The notes under the pieces are model-generated. The model was not told the origin of the DNA, did not search any database, and saw nothing but the letters and a program-made list of their open reading frames with translations. 64,000 nt of DNA, from assembly GCF_027942865.1 (NCBI RefSeq), contig NC_134507.1:35207711-35271710 (forward strand), written 5' to 3'. Positions 1 to 10,479 of this stretch are shown here, in pieces. A program made the position numbers and the translations under genes. Position 1 is the first letter of the stretch. Each line of letters begins with the position of its first letter. Origin of the DNA: Odontesthes bonariensis. Taxonomy: Eukaryota; Chordata; Actinopteri; Atheriniformes; Atherinopsidae.

Positions 1-39
1 TTTGTCAGCGGTTTTGAGACTAATCTCTCTCCATACAGT

Positions 40-290
40 CAGGAGGTGCGTTTGTACAGGCAGCTGTACGAAACTGCAGTGAAACAGTAGCCTACAGGGA
101 GCACGTAAACTTCCAAAACTGGTGCACAGAGATTGGCAGAACTTTGGGGAAAGAGGGAGAGTTCTGTAAGAATGTGTGGAAGAAGCTACGGGACAGATAC
201 GTGAAGGCAAAGAAGAGGGCAGAGACTCTGTTGATGCCGGGGGCTTCAAACCTTCACCTTTCTCTGGTGTCAGATGGACAATGAGCTGAA
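40..290 (+). pseudogene. MADF-domain gene fragment, copy 1
   Basis: Reading the plus strand gives a run such as TEIGRTLGKEGEFCKNVWKK followed by LRDRY and KAKKRAE, the tryptophan- and basic-rich core of a MADF (Myb/SANT-like) DNA-binding domain. Such domains occur in host regulators and in the accessory protein of PIF/Harbinger transposons. The piece is nearly identical to 6626-6846. Compared with that copy it carries 7 extra bases after the codons for AVKQ, which breaks the frame. No upstream exon and no complete protein can be seen. It is a fragment; whether it came from a host gene or from a Harbinger element is open. Confidence 0.6.
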
Positions 291-522
291 TGGCAAAGCT
301 GGGCTGAATAAATTATTTTACTTCCTGCTTCTGAAGAGTGCAGACGTGTCTCTGCTTCCTCCTGCTTCCTCCTGCTGCTTATTGCTTTATTCGCTTTTAA
401 ATCATTCTACTTCTTTCCACAAGTCTTGGATATAATTTTATTCTTTTATTCTTTTTTCTTTTAATTGTATATTTGTAAACGGTATTAGCCCTCCTGTTTA
501 CAAAGAGAATCGGACAGAAAAA

Positions 523-1489
523 ATGTCTCCTAACCCTGCAGTATCAGTGAGCTGCACACAGTGTGAGCAACTCTTTGCGAAGGTAGCACAGCTCGAGAAG
601 AGGATTGAAACTCTGCAAGACATTCGTAACGACGAGGAATTTATTGACTCTATTATAGTTCCTGCGCAGGCTGTGGAGCCTTCATGTGCCAAAGGACTAA
701 CTCAGATCTTTCTACACGGGATCACAGCTGATGTGGAATCTCACACTGCAGCCCTGGCTGACACACTTCCCTGGATCTGTCCAAATGACACTGGAATATC
801 TGGTCAAGCTTCCAAACCGGACGGTCCGACTGACATCTCCCACTGGAACAGTGTTGGTGCCAAACCCAAATCATCAACCCCAGCCAGGATCTGGTCTCAT
901 GTTGTCCGTCGCAGAGGTAAATCCAGCACGAAACCTAAACCTCCAGGTCTCCATTTCTGGCCCCATTCCTACTGTGGGTAAAGGAACTGAACTTTTCAGC
1001 AGACTTCTTGGCCTGAACACATGGTTGTCAAATGCATGCATCGCCCATGGGATTAAGTTCATTGATAACTTTAATATCTTTTGGAACTGTAAGGAGCGTT
1101 TCAGACCTGATGGCGTGCATCCCAATCGAACTGGATGCAGATTACTTGGTGCACATTTACGTCATGCTGTTGGGACGGCAAACCCAAACATGACTGTACA
1201 GATTAGACTGAAGGACACAGCAGCGAGGCAAACAACCCCCAGCCCTCCCCCCTCACCAGACCCTTTACTCCACATCACCCAAGGTCTCAAAAGGATGTCT
1301 CTATCCCAGCCAGGACTCCAGCGACCACCATCAACCGAGAAACGCAGGGCACCCCCTCCTCCTCCTCTTACATCATCTGTCCTGGCAGAGCAGGACACAA
1401 GGGGATGTGCAGGATGTTCAAGGAGCAGCACAACACCCAGAGTTCAAAACAAAGATAGCACTGTTCAAACCAAAGATACCATGCCATGA
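523..1489 (+). pseudogene. L2 LINE ORF1 remnant (coiled coil plus SGNH esterase-like C-terminus)
   Basis: The ATG at 523 opens a reading frame with a cysteine pair (CTQCEQ) and a short heptad-like segment around VAQLEKRIETLQ, as in ORF1 of CR1/L2 elements. After about residue 80 the homology moves to a second frame (from about 731), which contains SGPIPT, FSRLLGLNTWL, FIDNFNIFW and the DGVHPN block that carries the catalytic Asp-His pair of SGNH-type esterases. The central part of the esterase appears shortened, and the proline-rich end runs to a stop at 1489. At least one frameshift and an internal loss make this ORF1 non-functional. Confidence 0.65.
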
Positions 1490-1612
1490 TGTGTTCAGGG
1501 TCCCTGCTATAGAAGTCCAACTTCTGACAGCTGTTCTGAGAACAAGCTGGGGCCCAATAGGATTCCTGTATTAGTTAGTAAAAGAAGGAATCGAAAACAA
1601 TCAACCTGCTGG

Positions 1613-4486
1613 GTGAATTTATCTAATCTGTTAACGGTACCACGTACAACTCAGAATACAACAGAGACCACTGTAAACTCCACAAAGCTAGCCTTACTTA
1701 ATATTAGATCTCTGTCCAATAAGTCACTGTTAGTTAATGACTTCATAATTTCACACAATTTAGATTTTCTTTTTCTGACAGAAACATGGTTAACAGAGAG
1801 CACAAGTGCTACTGTTCTTAATGAAGCAGCTCCCCCAAACTTTAGTTTTATGGATAAATGCCGAAATGGGAGGAAAGGTGGGGGAGAAGCTGCCTTATTT
1901 AAAGATACATTCCAGTGTAAAGATATCTCATTTGGTGATTTCACTTCTTTTGAATATCTGAGTTTTATTTTAAAGGGTGTTCCTAAAATCCTGTTCTTAA
2001 TCATTTACAGATCTCCAGGACACTGTGCAAGTTTTATTGATGATTTTTCTGAATTATTGTCTGTTATTTCGACTGATTTTAACCATTTTATCTTGACCGG
2101 GGATTTTAACATTCACATGGATAATATGACGGATGGTACTGCCAAAGAATTTTCTTCTGTGCTGGACATGTTTGGTTTGTGGCAGCATGTAACAGAACCA
2201 ACCCACCTTCGAGGTCACATTCTGGACCTGGTCATTTCTAAAGGTGTTGATATTTCTTCTGTTGTTGTTACTGATTTGGCCTTGTCTGACCATTTTTGTA
2301 TTTTATTTGATTTACATATTACTCAGAATGTTCAAACAACCAGCTTCTCAGTTAAGAAGAGGTATATCAATGAGAAAACAAGTGCTCAGTTTAGGGATGC
2401 CATAGTTATGTTACCAACAATGAGCGCAGAGTCGGTTGAAGGAATGCTGGATCATTTTAACTTGAAAATTTTTAATGTAATGGAAGCTGTTGCACCGATA
2501 AGAATCAAGAGCACCATGATCAAACAGAAAACCCCATGGAGAAACAGCACTACGGTCAAAAATCTGAAAAGAGAATGCAGGAAAGCTGAACGTAAATGGA
2601 GGAAAACAAAGCTTCAGATTCACTATGAGCTATATAAAGAAAGCCTGCGTAGTTATAACAATGAGCTGTGCAAGGCCAGACAGCTGCATTTATCTGAAAT
2701 GATTAATAAGAATGTCAACAATTCTCGAACTCTGTTTGCTATGGTTGAAAAACTCACAAATCCTCCTGAACAGTCAAACCCAGACCTCCTCTCCACTGAG
2801 AAATGCAACGAATTTGCCCACTTTTTTAGCCAAAAAATCAAAACAATTAGACAAAACATTCACGCAACACAGACAAACAAGAAAACTAATCTGTGTCTAA
2901 AACCTAGAAATAACTCTGACGTTATGTCACAATTTAATAATGTTGATTTAAAAATCCTAGAGGAAACAGTTCGGCAGCTGAAATCAACAACTTGTTCTCT
3001 GGACATAATACCATCCGACTTTTTAAAAACTGTTTTTACCTCAGTAGAAAGTGATCTCCTACGAATAGTTAACAGCTCACTGGCATCAGGCATTTTTCCC
3101 AAGTCACTAAAGACAGCTGCCATTAAGCCACTCCTAAAGAAGAGAACTCTAGATGCCTCTATGATGAACAACTACAGACCTGTCTCTAACCTCTCTTTTA
3201 TATCCAAGATTATTGAGAAAGTTGTATTTAACCAGCTCAACGACTTTCTGAATGAAAGTGGAAGTCTTGATAAGTTTCAATCAGGCTTCAGACGTCATCA
3301 CAGCACTGAAACAGCTCTGGTCAAAGTGTTAAACGACATTAGGTTGAATACTGATTCTGGTAATGTTTCAGTCCTGGTTCTGTTGGACCTCAGCGCTGCG
3401 TTTGATACTGTAGATCACAGAATCCTGTTGCACAGGCTGGAAAACTGGGTTGGACTTTCTGGAGCGGTCCTTAACTGGTTCAGGTCCTACTTAGAAGGCC
3501 GGAGTTATTTTGTTACCATTGACAGCTATGAATCTGAGCGAGTGGCCATGACTTGTGGAGTCCCCCAGGAGTCAATTCTTGGACCTCTTCTGTTTAACTT
3601 GTATATGCTCCCTTTGGGTCAGAAATTGCAGAATTTTAACATCAATTATCACAGTTATGCAGACGATACACAACTTTATGTGTCTCTGTCACCGGACGAC
3701 TGCAGCCCAGCTGACGTTCTGTGTCAGTGTCTGGAGGAAGTAAACACCTGGATGAGAGAGAATTTTCTACAATTAAATGAAGACAAAACTGAGATCATTC
3801 TGTTTGGTAGCAAAGAGAAGAGGGTCAGCGTTGGTAAATATCTTGAGACTCGGGACCTTATAATCACTGACCAAGTTCGTAACCTCGGAGTGTTGATAGA
3901 CTCAGATCTGACTTTCAGCAGCCACATCAAAGCTGTCACCAAGGCAGCTTTTTACCACCTCAGAAATATCAACAGAATTAAAGGTTTCCTCTCCCAAACA
4001 GACCAGGAGAAACTCATCCATGCATTCATCTCCAGTAGACTCGATTACTGTAACGCTCTTTTAACTGGACTTCCCAAAAAGAGCATTAAACATCTGCAGC
4101 TCATCCAGAACGCTGCTGCTGGAGTTTTAACCCGGACTAAGAGATCTGAACACATCACACCAGTTTTAAAATCTTTACACTGGCTTCCAGTCAGTCATAG
4201 AATATATTTTAAAAGCCTGCTGATGGTTTACAAATCCCAGAATGGTTTAGGCCCAAAATACATCTGTGATATGTTCAGAGAATATAAACCCAGCAGAGCT
4301 CTTAGATCCAAGGACTCAGGTCAGCTGGTCCAGTCCAGAGTCCAGACTAAACATGGAGAAGTAGCATTTAGCTGTTATGCTGCAAATAAGTGGAACAAAC
4401 TGCCAGTAGAGATTAAACTTTCACCAAATGGAGACATTTTTAAATCCAGGTTAAAAACATTTCTTTTCTCATGTGTCTATGCATGA
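1613..4486 (+). CDS. L2 LINE ORF2: APE endonuclease / reverse transcriptase
   Basis: A single open frame of 957 codons. The first codon shown, GTG at 1613, is only the first permissive codon after the upstream stop, so the true start is uncertain. Residues about 25-240 form an AP-type endonuclease (LLNIRSL, LTETWL, GDFNIH, SDHF). A basic linker follows, then the reverse transcriptase from about residue 430 to 720, with NYRPVS, LDLSAAFDTVDH, a GVPQ block and the catalytic YADD. The C-terminus (LHWLPV, WNKLP) is typical of L2. The GVPQGS block, which is normally invariant, reads GVPQES here (about 3558-3575), a Gly to Glu change expected to harm the enzyme. The lack of stops suggests a fairly recent insertion. 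Confidence 0.85.
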   Translation: MNLSNLLTVPRTTQNTTETTVNSTKLALLNIRSLSNKSLLVNDFIISHNLDFLFLTETWLTESTSATVLNEAAPPNFSFMDKCRNGRKGGGEAALFKDTFQCKDISFGDFTSFEYLSFILKGVPKILFLIIYRSPGHCASFIDDFSELLSVISTDFNHFILTGDFNIHMDNMTDGTAKEFSSVLDMFGLWQHVTEPTHLRGHILDLVISKGVDISSVVVTDLALSDHFCILFDLHITQNVQTTSFSVKKRYINEKTSAQFRDAIVMLPTMSAESVEGMLDHFNLKIFNVMEAVAPIRIKSTMIKQKTPWRNSTTVKNLKRECRKAERKWRKTKLQIHYELYKESLRSYNNELCKARQLHLSEMINKNVNNSRTLFAMVEKLTNPPEQSNPDLLSTEKCNEFAHFFSQKIKTIRQNIHATQTNKKTNLCLKPRNNSDVMSQFNNVDLKILEETVRQLKSTTCSLDIIPSDFLKTVFTSVESDLLRIVNSSLASGIFPKSLKTAAIKPLLKKRTLDASMMNNYRPVSNLSFISKIIEKVVFNQLNDFLNESGSLDKFQSGFRRHHSTETALVKVLNDIRLNTDSGNVSVLVLLDLSAAFDTVDHRILLHRLENWVGLSGAVLNWFRSYLEGRSYFVTIDSYESERVAMTCGVPQESILGPLLFNLYMLPLGQKLQNFNINYHSYADDTQLYVSLSPDDCSPADVLCQCLEEVNTWMRENFLQLNEDKTEIILFGSKEKRVSVGKYLETRDLIITDQVRNLGVLIDSDLTFSSHIKAVTKAAFYHLRNINRIKGFLSQTDQEKLIHAFISSRLDYCNALLTGLPKKSIKHLQLIQNAAAGVLTRTKRSEHITPVLKSLHWLPVSHRIYFKSLLMVYKSQNGLGPKYICDMFREYKPSRALRSKDSGQLVQSRVQTKHGEVAFSCYAANKWNKLPVEIKLSPNGDIFKSRLKTFLFSCVYA

Positions 4487-4696
4487 AATATCTTTTGACT
4501 TATCTAGACTGTTGCCTGTTTTTAAATTCATTTAAATTATTTTATTTGTTTCTCTTTATATTATTTTATGTATTTTTAATGCTTCTTGCACTCCCTGCTG
4601 CAATGCTTTTATTTTATGTAAAGCACTTTGAACTGTTTGTACATGAAATGTGCTATACAAATAAATTTGATTTGATTTGATTTGATTTGATTTGAT

Positions 4697-5717
4697 AAAG
4701 AAGCTTTAAATGACTTGGAGGGAAATATGTGGCTGTAGATGCTTTGACTGATGAGCCGGGATCAATTCTTCTTTTCTGTAGAAGACCTAATTATTCTGTA
4801 TATCTCATGTGAACTGAATACATGTGAAACAAACATCTGTAACCCTGTTTATTGGGCTTCAAGCAAGAAAACTATTGTAAAATATGAATTAATTGATTAA
4901 AATATGAATTTGATCACTTTTTTCTGGTTAAAACCAAAGTAAATTACAAAATAAATGTGTCAGTTGTGCAAAAAAACAAAAACAAAAAAAAAACAGATCT
5001 AAACCAAACATTTCATTATAAAATGTCATCATGGAAAATGTAAAACAAGCCTTAATAAAGAAGTTCTTTTACTGCTACTTATACTGTTGGGTAGATCAAT
5101 CTGCAGCACTGAACTGTATTTGATTAAATTTAAGGGTTTGGACATTGTAGAAAAGTTCTGAAGTCCTAATGAAGATTGATCCATGGCAGCAGCGACCACC
5201 ACATCTACTTACCTCCCTGACAACAACAGAGAAATTCCTACATTCAGTTTGATGAACTTGATGAAGCGTCCCCAGCTTCTCAGGCCAGTGGGGTTTGTGT
5301 CCATGTTCTGGGTCGCAGTTGGGTGACCAATAAGCCGCTAACTAAAGATCGACTGACTTTTACAGCATCTTTCAGGAAGTTTTCTGTGTTCAGAGCTTCT
5401 AACTAAGGTCATTCATCTGGACCAGCTTGGCTTTGTGACTTTACTGCAGTAACTCACCCAAATAAGAAGCTAAAGCTGAAGTGGCCTTGCTTGGCCGTTA
5501 ATCCCACTTTGTGGTACATCCGGCTCAGATCAGCAGAACTCTCATGAAGGCGTGATGGAATGAATAAAGTGGGCTGCTTCAGTGCATGGAACACAGGAGA
5601 ACTCCTCACTCCTCCTGCTGTAGCTACAGAAAAAGCAGCAATTAGACATGAACAGTGACTTCCTGCATGATCTGAGCTCTTTAACCTCTCTGCTCTGTGT
5701 TGTTTCCTCTCCTGCAG
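4697..5717. other. Intergenic, no gene recognised
   Basis: AT-rich sequence with an A-run near 4975-4995. I see no coding region, RNA gene or clear repeat boundary. The last part leads into the splice acceptor of the Ig-like exon. Confidence 0.5.
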
Positions 5718-6030
5718 AACACAGAACCATCACAGCTGAACCTGGACAGGATGGGATTCTGCCATGTCGGGTTCCACATTTCAGCATCTCTCAGGAGGTC
5801 ACACACTGCTTTAGAACGGATCCAGACATATTCTTTGTTTACGGATATGAAACTTCTGCTCCATGAGAGCCATTAAAGCATCATCCAGGTTTAAAGAAGC
5901 GGGTGGATCTGCAGGGCAGACAGATGAAGGATGGAGACCTGTCGCTGATTCTGAGAAATGTGACGACTGATGACAGAGGAACATATGAGTGTCCAGTCGT
6001 CCAGGAAGGAAGAAACCAGGAGAGTGGAGA
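5718..6030 (+). pseudogene. Broken immunoglobulin V-set exon
   Basis: A pyrimidine-rich acceptor ending TCCTGCAG at 5717 is followed by an exon starting in phase 1, the usual phase for Ig domains. The frame gives ITAEPGQDGILPC (B-strand cysteine) and, after an in-frame TGA at 5864-5866, KDGDLSLILRNVTTDDRG then TYEC (F-strand cysteine), as in fish butyrophilin/MOG-like and related V-set proteins. The C-strand tryptophan region is garbled, so a compensated frameshift before the stop is likely. No signal peptide, membrane or cytoplasmic exons are found nearby. A repeat begins at the 3' edge, and no good donor is seen. I read it as an orphan pseudogene exon of an Ig-superfamily receptor; the exact family is unknown. 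Confidence 0.65.
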
Positions 6031-6033
6031 CGT

Positions 6034-6180
6034 TGGGCCTCATGCAACAACCGCTCCTACGCACACATTTGTTCTTAACTCGTGCGTACCAGCTAAGATT
6101 CCCATAAATGTCAGTCTGCTGTAGTTCCCCTACAATCCAGCAGAGGGTGCTGTGACTAAGAGGAGCTGAATAAGTGGAAT
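6034..6180. repeat. Interspersed repeat fragment next to the Ig exon
   Basis: The start (GGGCCTCATGCAACAACC) and the CGTACG-rich text that follows resemble the ends of short non-autonomous DNA transposons that are common in fish. No matching second terminus was found, so the family is not assigned. Confidence 0.3.
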
Positions 6181-6620
6181 CTGTGATGTGCAGTTTTATC
6201 TAAGAAGCAGATGATGTTCTGGTAGAAGAGACATTTCCATCTTACTAACATGGCTGCGGGTGATAAAGTCAGAGGGTGGGACGTGGTGGAAGATGGTTGT
6301 TCTGGGAACTACCAAGAAGCTGAAGATGTAAAAATCTACTTTTATGGAGGAGACTAAGAATGACAAAGAGTTGTGTTCCTGAAACTGTGTTTTCAGTGAC
6401 TCAGACCTGATCCCACTCACTGGTGATTGATGGAAATGATCAACATGAGGATGTAACCCAACTCCCGCAGAGTCTGGGTCCTCTATGACATGAGAGCTAA
6501 CAGCATCACAGTGTGAAGAAAAAGCAATCAGCCAATCAGCTCGGAGAAGAATCTACTCAATATTTAAACATGTGGGTTGAAAAACACTGTCGGCAACAAC
6601 TCTGAGACACCTTCTGATTC
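6181..6620. other. Intergenic, nothing recognised
   Basis: Short open frames only, with no motif or splice structure that I could support. Confidence 0.4.
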
Positions 6621-6625
6621 ACATG

Positions 6626-6846
6626 AGAGCTGTACGAAACTGCAGTGAAACAGCACAGGGAGCACGTAAACTCCCAAAACTGCTGCACAGAGATTGGCAG
6701 AACTTTGGGGAAAGAGGGAGAGTTCTGTAAGAATGTGTGGAAGAAGCTACGGGACAGATACCTGAAGGCAAAGAAGAGGGCAGAGACTCAAAAAGTGGTG
6801 ATGCCGGGGGCTTCAAACCTTCCCCTTTTAACTGAATTAATTAACT
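6626..6846 (+). pseudogene. MADF-domain gene fragment, copy 2
   Basis: An open stretch reading LYETAVKQHREHVN, then TEIGRTLGKEGEFCKNVWKK, LRDRY and KAKKRAETQ, ending at a TAA near 6846. It is the same MADF-type DNA-binding segment as at 40-290 and is in better frame. MADF domains bind DNA through a tri-helical fold with spaced aromatic residues; a Trp usual in the first helix (CWTEI) is Cys here (CCTEI), while copy 1 keeps WCTEI. No start codon context or downstream exon is visible, so this is a partial gene or a transposon-derived fragment. The two copies are about 6.6 kb apart in direct orientation. Confidence 0.6.
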
Positions 6847-6856
6847 AAAAGCAAAG

Positions 6857-7200
6857 ATGGGAACATTTCCCATTAAGACTTTATTGTTTTTAAAGTACAA
6901 TTTCTCCCTTTGGGTACCCCTAGAATGGCCAATTTTTACCTTAAATTTCCAAAATCTCCACATCGCGGAAGGGGGGGTCACCGCCCCTTCCGCACCACCC
7001 CCCCCCGGGCTTGGTCGCTTCGCTCCCTCGCCTACACCACTACGCTATAATTTCATTCTAGCTAGAACCCTGATTGTTTTTGAATCGGCTCCGGATGGAT
7101 GAATTGGACTACTATTGAATGAATTGGATTATGATAACAATGAAGTGGCGCTTTATAGATAAAATGAAGTGAACTGAATTATTCTGAGGAGCAGTTTATG
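6857..7200. repeat. Degenerate repeat with a GC hairpin and a LINE-like 3' tail
   Basis: Around 6966-6992 a G-run and a C-run form a short hairpin (GGAAGGGG / CCCCTTCC). Near 7090-7185 lies AT-rich text with repeated GAATTGGA-like words and GGCGCTTTATAGATAAAATG, which resembles LINE 3' ends. Neither boundary can be fixed. Confidence 0.3.
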
Positions 7201-7941
7201 TCGGTGAGCCACAGCTAAAGCGGAACAAGTCAAATATTCTCTCTGCCTTCTGCTTCTGCACAAGAGAAACAACAAAGAAAGCAGAGCGCTGCTGAGATAA
7301 CAGCAGCTGAGTCCAGAACTCGTTAATACAACATGAATAACAGGAAAGTCTCTGAGGACATTAAACAGCTTTGGCTTGTTGTCAGATTCTGATCAATTCA
7401 TGAATTATTAAATATAAATTTCCCTGCCCTAAGAAACAGAGCCCTGAAGGAAAGATATGTGAACACAGGAAGAAGAATGCAATCATCTCTCATTTCATAT
7501 CAGCTGCAGGAAGCTTGTTTCTGTCATGAAGTCACTGAGGATGTTTTATTCATTGTGTGAAGCTTCTGCTCCTCAAGCTAAAAAAAAACATTGTTTTAAA
7601 GACTTTTAAAAAAAAAAAAATTATTATTTTTTTCATGTTTTTCAGGCTTGTTGCTCCATCAGTGTTAAAACAAGAATAAGTGTTTCATGTAAAATCTACT
7701 GATCATTGTATGGTCTTTATGCTGAGTTGTAAATAAACAGTTGGAATCATAATTCACTGTATCCTGTATATATTTGTTGGGAGAGACTTTAGTCAAGTTT
7801 AGATTACAGCAGATTATCAGGAAATATGCAGCTGAACTCAACACAAACAGCTCTGATGGCTGCAGAAGATGCAGTCTGAGGACAGAAGATTTATTTCAGT
7901 TCTATACCGATTTATTTATGCTTTACATGCAGGTTTTATCA
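7201..7941. other. Intergenic, nothing recognised
   Basis: AT-rich with A- and T-runs near 7580-7630. There is no coding signal. It ends where homology with the right arm of the inverted duplication begins. Confidence 0.4.
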
Positions 7942-10091
7942 TAATTGTGTGAGTAACTGAGCAGTTCTAGAAGCAACAAACAGATCAGTTCAGTTTTCTC
8001 GTGTTAAACGGTTCAATTCAAAGTACCGTTAGCCTGCTTAGCTGCCTTTTCCCTCTGCAGCCATGATGTTTGGACTAAAATCCGTTCACACATCTGATTC
8101 CAACACAACAGACATTTGAAAGAGTTTCACAGCTTGAAGTTGAGCCTCGTGCCCTTTTAGTGTTGGAACAGACTTAACTTTCAGCTTCAGTCATGAGCAT
8201 CATACTGCTGTCTGGGAAGTACAGGGAACAACTCCAAACCTTTTTCAGACTGCGTTAAAGATTTCTGGGTCTTTGGGGAAGATGATAAGGGTCAACTTTC
8301 CCTCGTAACCAAACACACATTTTCTTCAAACATATCTGCGTAGCAAGAACAGGAAAAGCATGAGAAAAGTTAACATCTGACCTTTAATGAAATGCAGAAC
8401 AATGAAATACAGACGAGTGTAAAGCTCGACTTCACATCAAACTGAAATGAAATATTGCTTCTTCAGATGTTTACATGAATAAACAAAGCTGGGGCAAAGC
8501 TACTTTGTGGATCTTAACTTTAAACAAAACAAGTAAGTTCAGTATAACAGAATAAACATGTTTCTACTTTCAAACAGACTGCATTTTGTCCTGTCCATCA
8601 AATCACAATTGATGCCATGTTTGTCTTGAACGTCGGGAGATCCATCCCCAGTTAAAGCAATCCCAACAAATTATAAAGCACTTTCAATCGTTCTTCAAAC
8701 ATGTGCTCCCCACAGAACATTCAGAACTAAAGTCCTGACAAGAGAAGGTGGTAATCCACAAACAAGATTTTTAATCTGAACAAATGCAAGGCTTCTGATT
8801 GGTAGTTCCTGTTGCTGCTCTCAGGTGAATGTTTGCTTATCTGCCGTAAAAATTGTTGTTGATTTAACCCAATCATTTCTCTCCTGTGTGACTACGTTGG
8901 TGTTTCTTTAGATTACCTAATGTAGTGAAAGCTGCCCCACACTGACCACAGCTGTATGGCTTCTCTCCTGTGTGAATACGTTGGTGCGTCTTTAGATTAG
9001 ATAATGTAGTGAAAGCTGCCCCACACTGACCACAGCTGTATGGCTTCTCTCCTGTGTGAATACGTTGGTGTGTCTTTAGATAAGATAATGTAGTGAAAGC
9101 TGCCCCACACTGACCACAGCTGTATGGCTTCTCTCCTGTGTGAATACGTTGGTGCGTCTTTAGACTACCTAATTGAGTGAAAGCTGCCCCACACTGACCA
9201 CAGCTGTAAGGCTTCTCTCCTGTGTGACTACGTTGGTGTTTCTTTAGATTACCTAATGTAGTGAAAGCTGCCCCACACTGACCACAGCTGAATGGCTTCT
9301 CTCCTGTGTGACTACGTTGGTGCGTCTTTAGATTACCCAATGTAGTGAAAGCTGCCCCACACTGGTCACAGCTGAACGGCTTCTCTCCTGTGTGACTACG
9401 TTGGTGTGTCTTTGGATTACCTAATGTAGTGAAAGCTGCACCACACTGACCACAGCTGTATGGCTTCTCTCCTGTATGAATACATTGGTGCGTCTTTAGA
9501 CTACCTAATGTAGTGAAAGCTGCCCCACACTGGTCACAGCTGTATGGCTTCTCTCCAGTATGAAGCCTCTGATGATACCTCAGATTTGATCGTTTGATAA
9601 CTTTCCCACAGTCCTTACAGCAGTGCCATCTGGATCCCTCTTGGGCTCCATGTTTCTGCAATGACAGAGAGGAAGAAGACTTAGATCCTTTTGAAGTTCA
9701 CACAAAAGATTTATCTAAGCTAACCAACATATTCTAACTGGACCTGGACAGGCCGAGCCACACAGGTCTCAATATCACAGATCAAACGTGAACACTGAGG
9801 GTGCGTTTATAAGTGCCCTCAGCTATCAGCACTGTGCTCTGATGTGTTCTGCACACGTTCAGCTTTTTAAGCAGTAAACTCTTGCTTTTTGCTCTTTCAC
9901 TAATTCTTTTTGTCATGATGAAACTGAAAAGGAACTTGAGCTACAATATTTCTTAATGATGTAAGGAACCAGAGTCTTGTCCAAGTTGTTCACTTAAACA
10001 CCATGTAGAGGTTGGGCTGAAAAAGGTTGATGACCGCTGGTTTAAAGGAATAAAAGTAACAGTGGTGGTAATACATGACATTCTTTACACT
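7942..10091 (-). repeat. Left arm of a large inverted duplication
   Basis: Read on the minus strand, this segment matches 30530-32773 almost throughout: the upstream intron, the zinc-finger exon, the 3' flank, and a stretch with TTAACACGAGAAAGCT-type words. Matching stops close to 7942 and 10091. The arms differ mainly in the number of finger repeats. The two copies face each other across about 20.4 kb. Confidence 0.85.
8873..9655 (-). CDS. C2H2 zinc-finger protein, terminal exon (9 fingers), left copy
   Basis: A minus-strand exon beginning right after a splice acceptor (TCATTGCAG) and ending at a TGA at 8873-8875. It encodes KHGAQEGSR followed by nine Kruppel-type fingers joined by HTGEKP linkers. 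The first finger differs (HCCKDCGK); the others repeat the C-X2-C...F...L..H-X3-H frame with the core CGAAFTTLGNLKTH. Most recognition helices have Thr at -1 and Asn at 3, so the fingers are unusually alike. One finger has Pro in its helix (GNPKTH). There is no ATG: the apparent start is a TTG in the intron. A nuclear DNA-binding role is inferred from family knowledge. Upstream exons are not seen beyond 10091, so the copy may be incomplete. Confidence 0.8.
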   Translation of the reverse strand, partial: KHGAQEGSRWHCCKDCGKVIKRSNLRYHQRLHTGEKPYSCDQCGAAFTTLGSLKTHQCIHTGEKPYSCGQCGAAFTTLGNPKTHQRSHTGEKPFSCDQCGAAFTTLGNLKTHQRSHTGEKPFSCGQCGAAFTTLGNLKKHQRSHTGEKPYSCGQCGAAFTQLGSLKTHQRIHTGEKPYSCGQCGAAFTTLSYLKTHQRIHTGEKPYSCGQCGAAFTTLSNLKTHQRIHTGEKPYSCGQCGAAFTTLGNLKKHQRSHTGEK

Positions 10092-10479
10092 AACCTTCTG
10101 TTCCAGCTTACAACTCAGAGGTCTGCAGCCATTCAGATCAACAGCCATCAGGGAAACACTTTTTTACATTTTAACTCAACCTTTGTTTCTCTTTGTTAAA
10201 ACAACTCTACAAACCTGTCATCTAACCATTAAAGACCCAGAATATTACCACCACCAGGTTCAATTCATGTAACCCAGAGACGTTAAACACATATAATGAA
10301 GATTAGCTCCTGAACCTCTCAAATCTGCAGACTGAGAGCCAGAAAACGTCCCACCACAACAATCTGCCCGCAGATCATTCAGCCTGCAGCACATGTTGAG
10401 TCTAAGCACATCTGGATCTGCAGTTCAGAGAGAGGAGATGAAACCAGGAAACACTTTGCTGTTTTTAACCAGGAAAAAC
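10092..10479. other. Inner flank of the left arm, no gene recognised
   Basis: This sequence is not shared with the right arm. Short open frames only. Confidence 0.4.

Larger units (their letters stand above)
330..4696 (+). mobile_element. L2-clade LINE, near full length
   Basis: A non-LTR retrotransposon of about 4.4 kb with a 5' leader, an ORF1 remnant, a long ORF2 with endonuclease and reverse transcriptase, a short AT-rich 3' UTR and a tail of repeated TTTGA units at about 4660-4696. This organisation, the ORF2 motifs and the tail fit the fish L2/Maui group of the CR1 superfamily. The 5' boundary is approximate, because no clear target duplication was found. The element separates the first MADF fragment from the rest of that locus. 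Confidence 0.85.
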
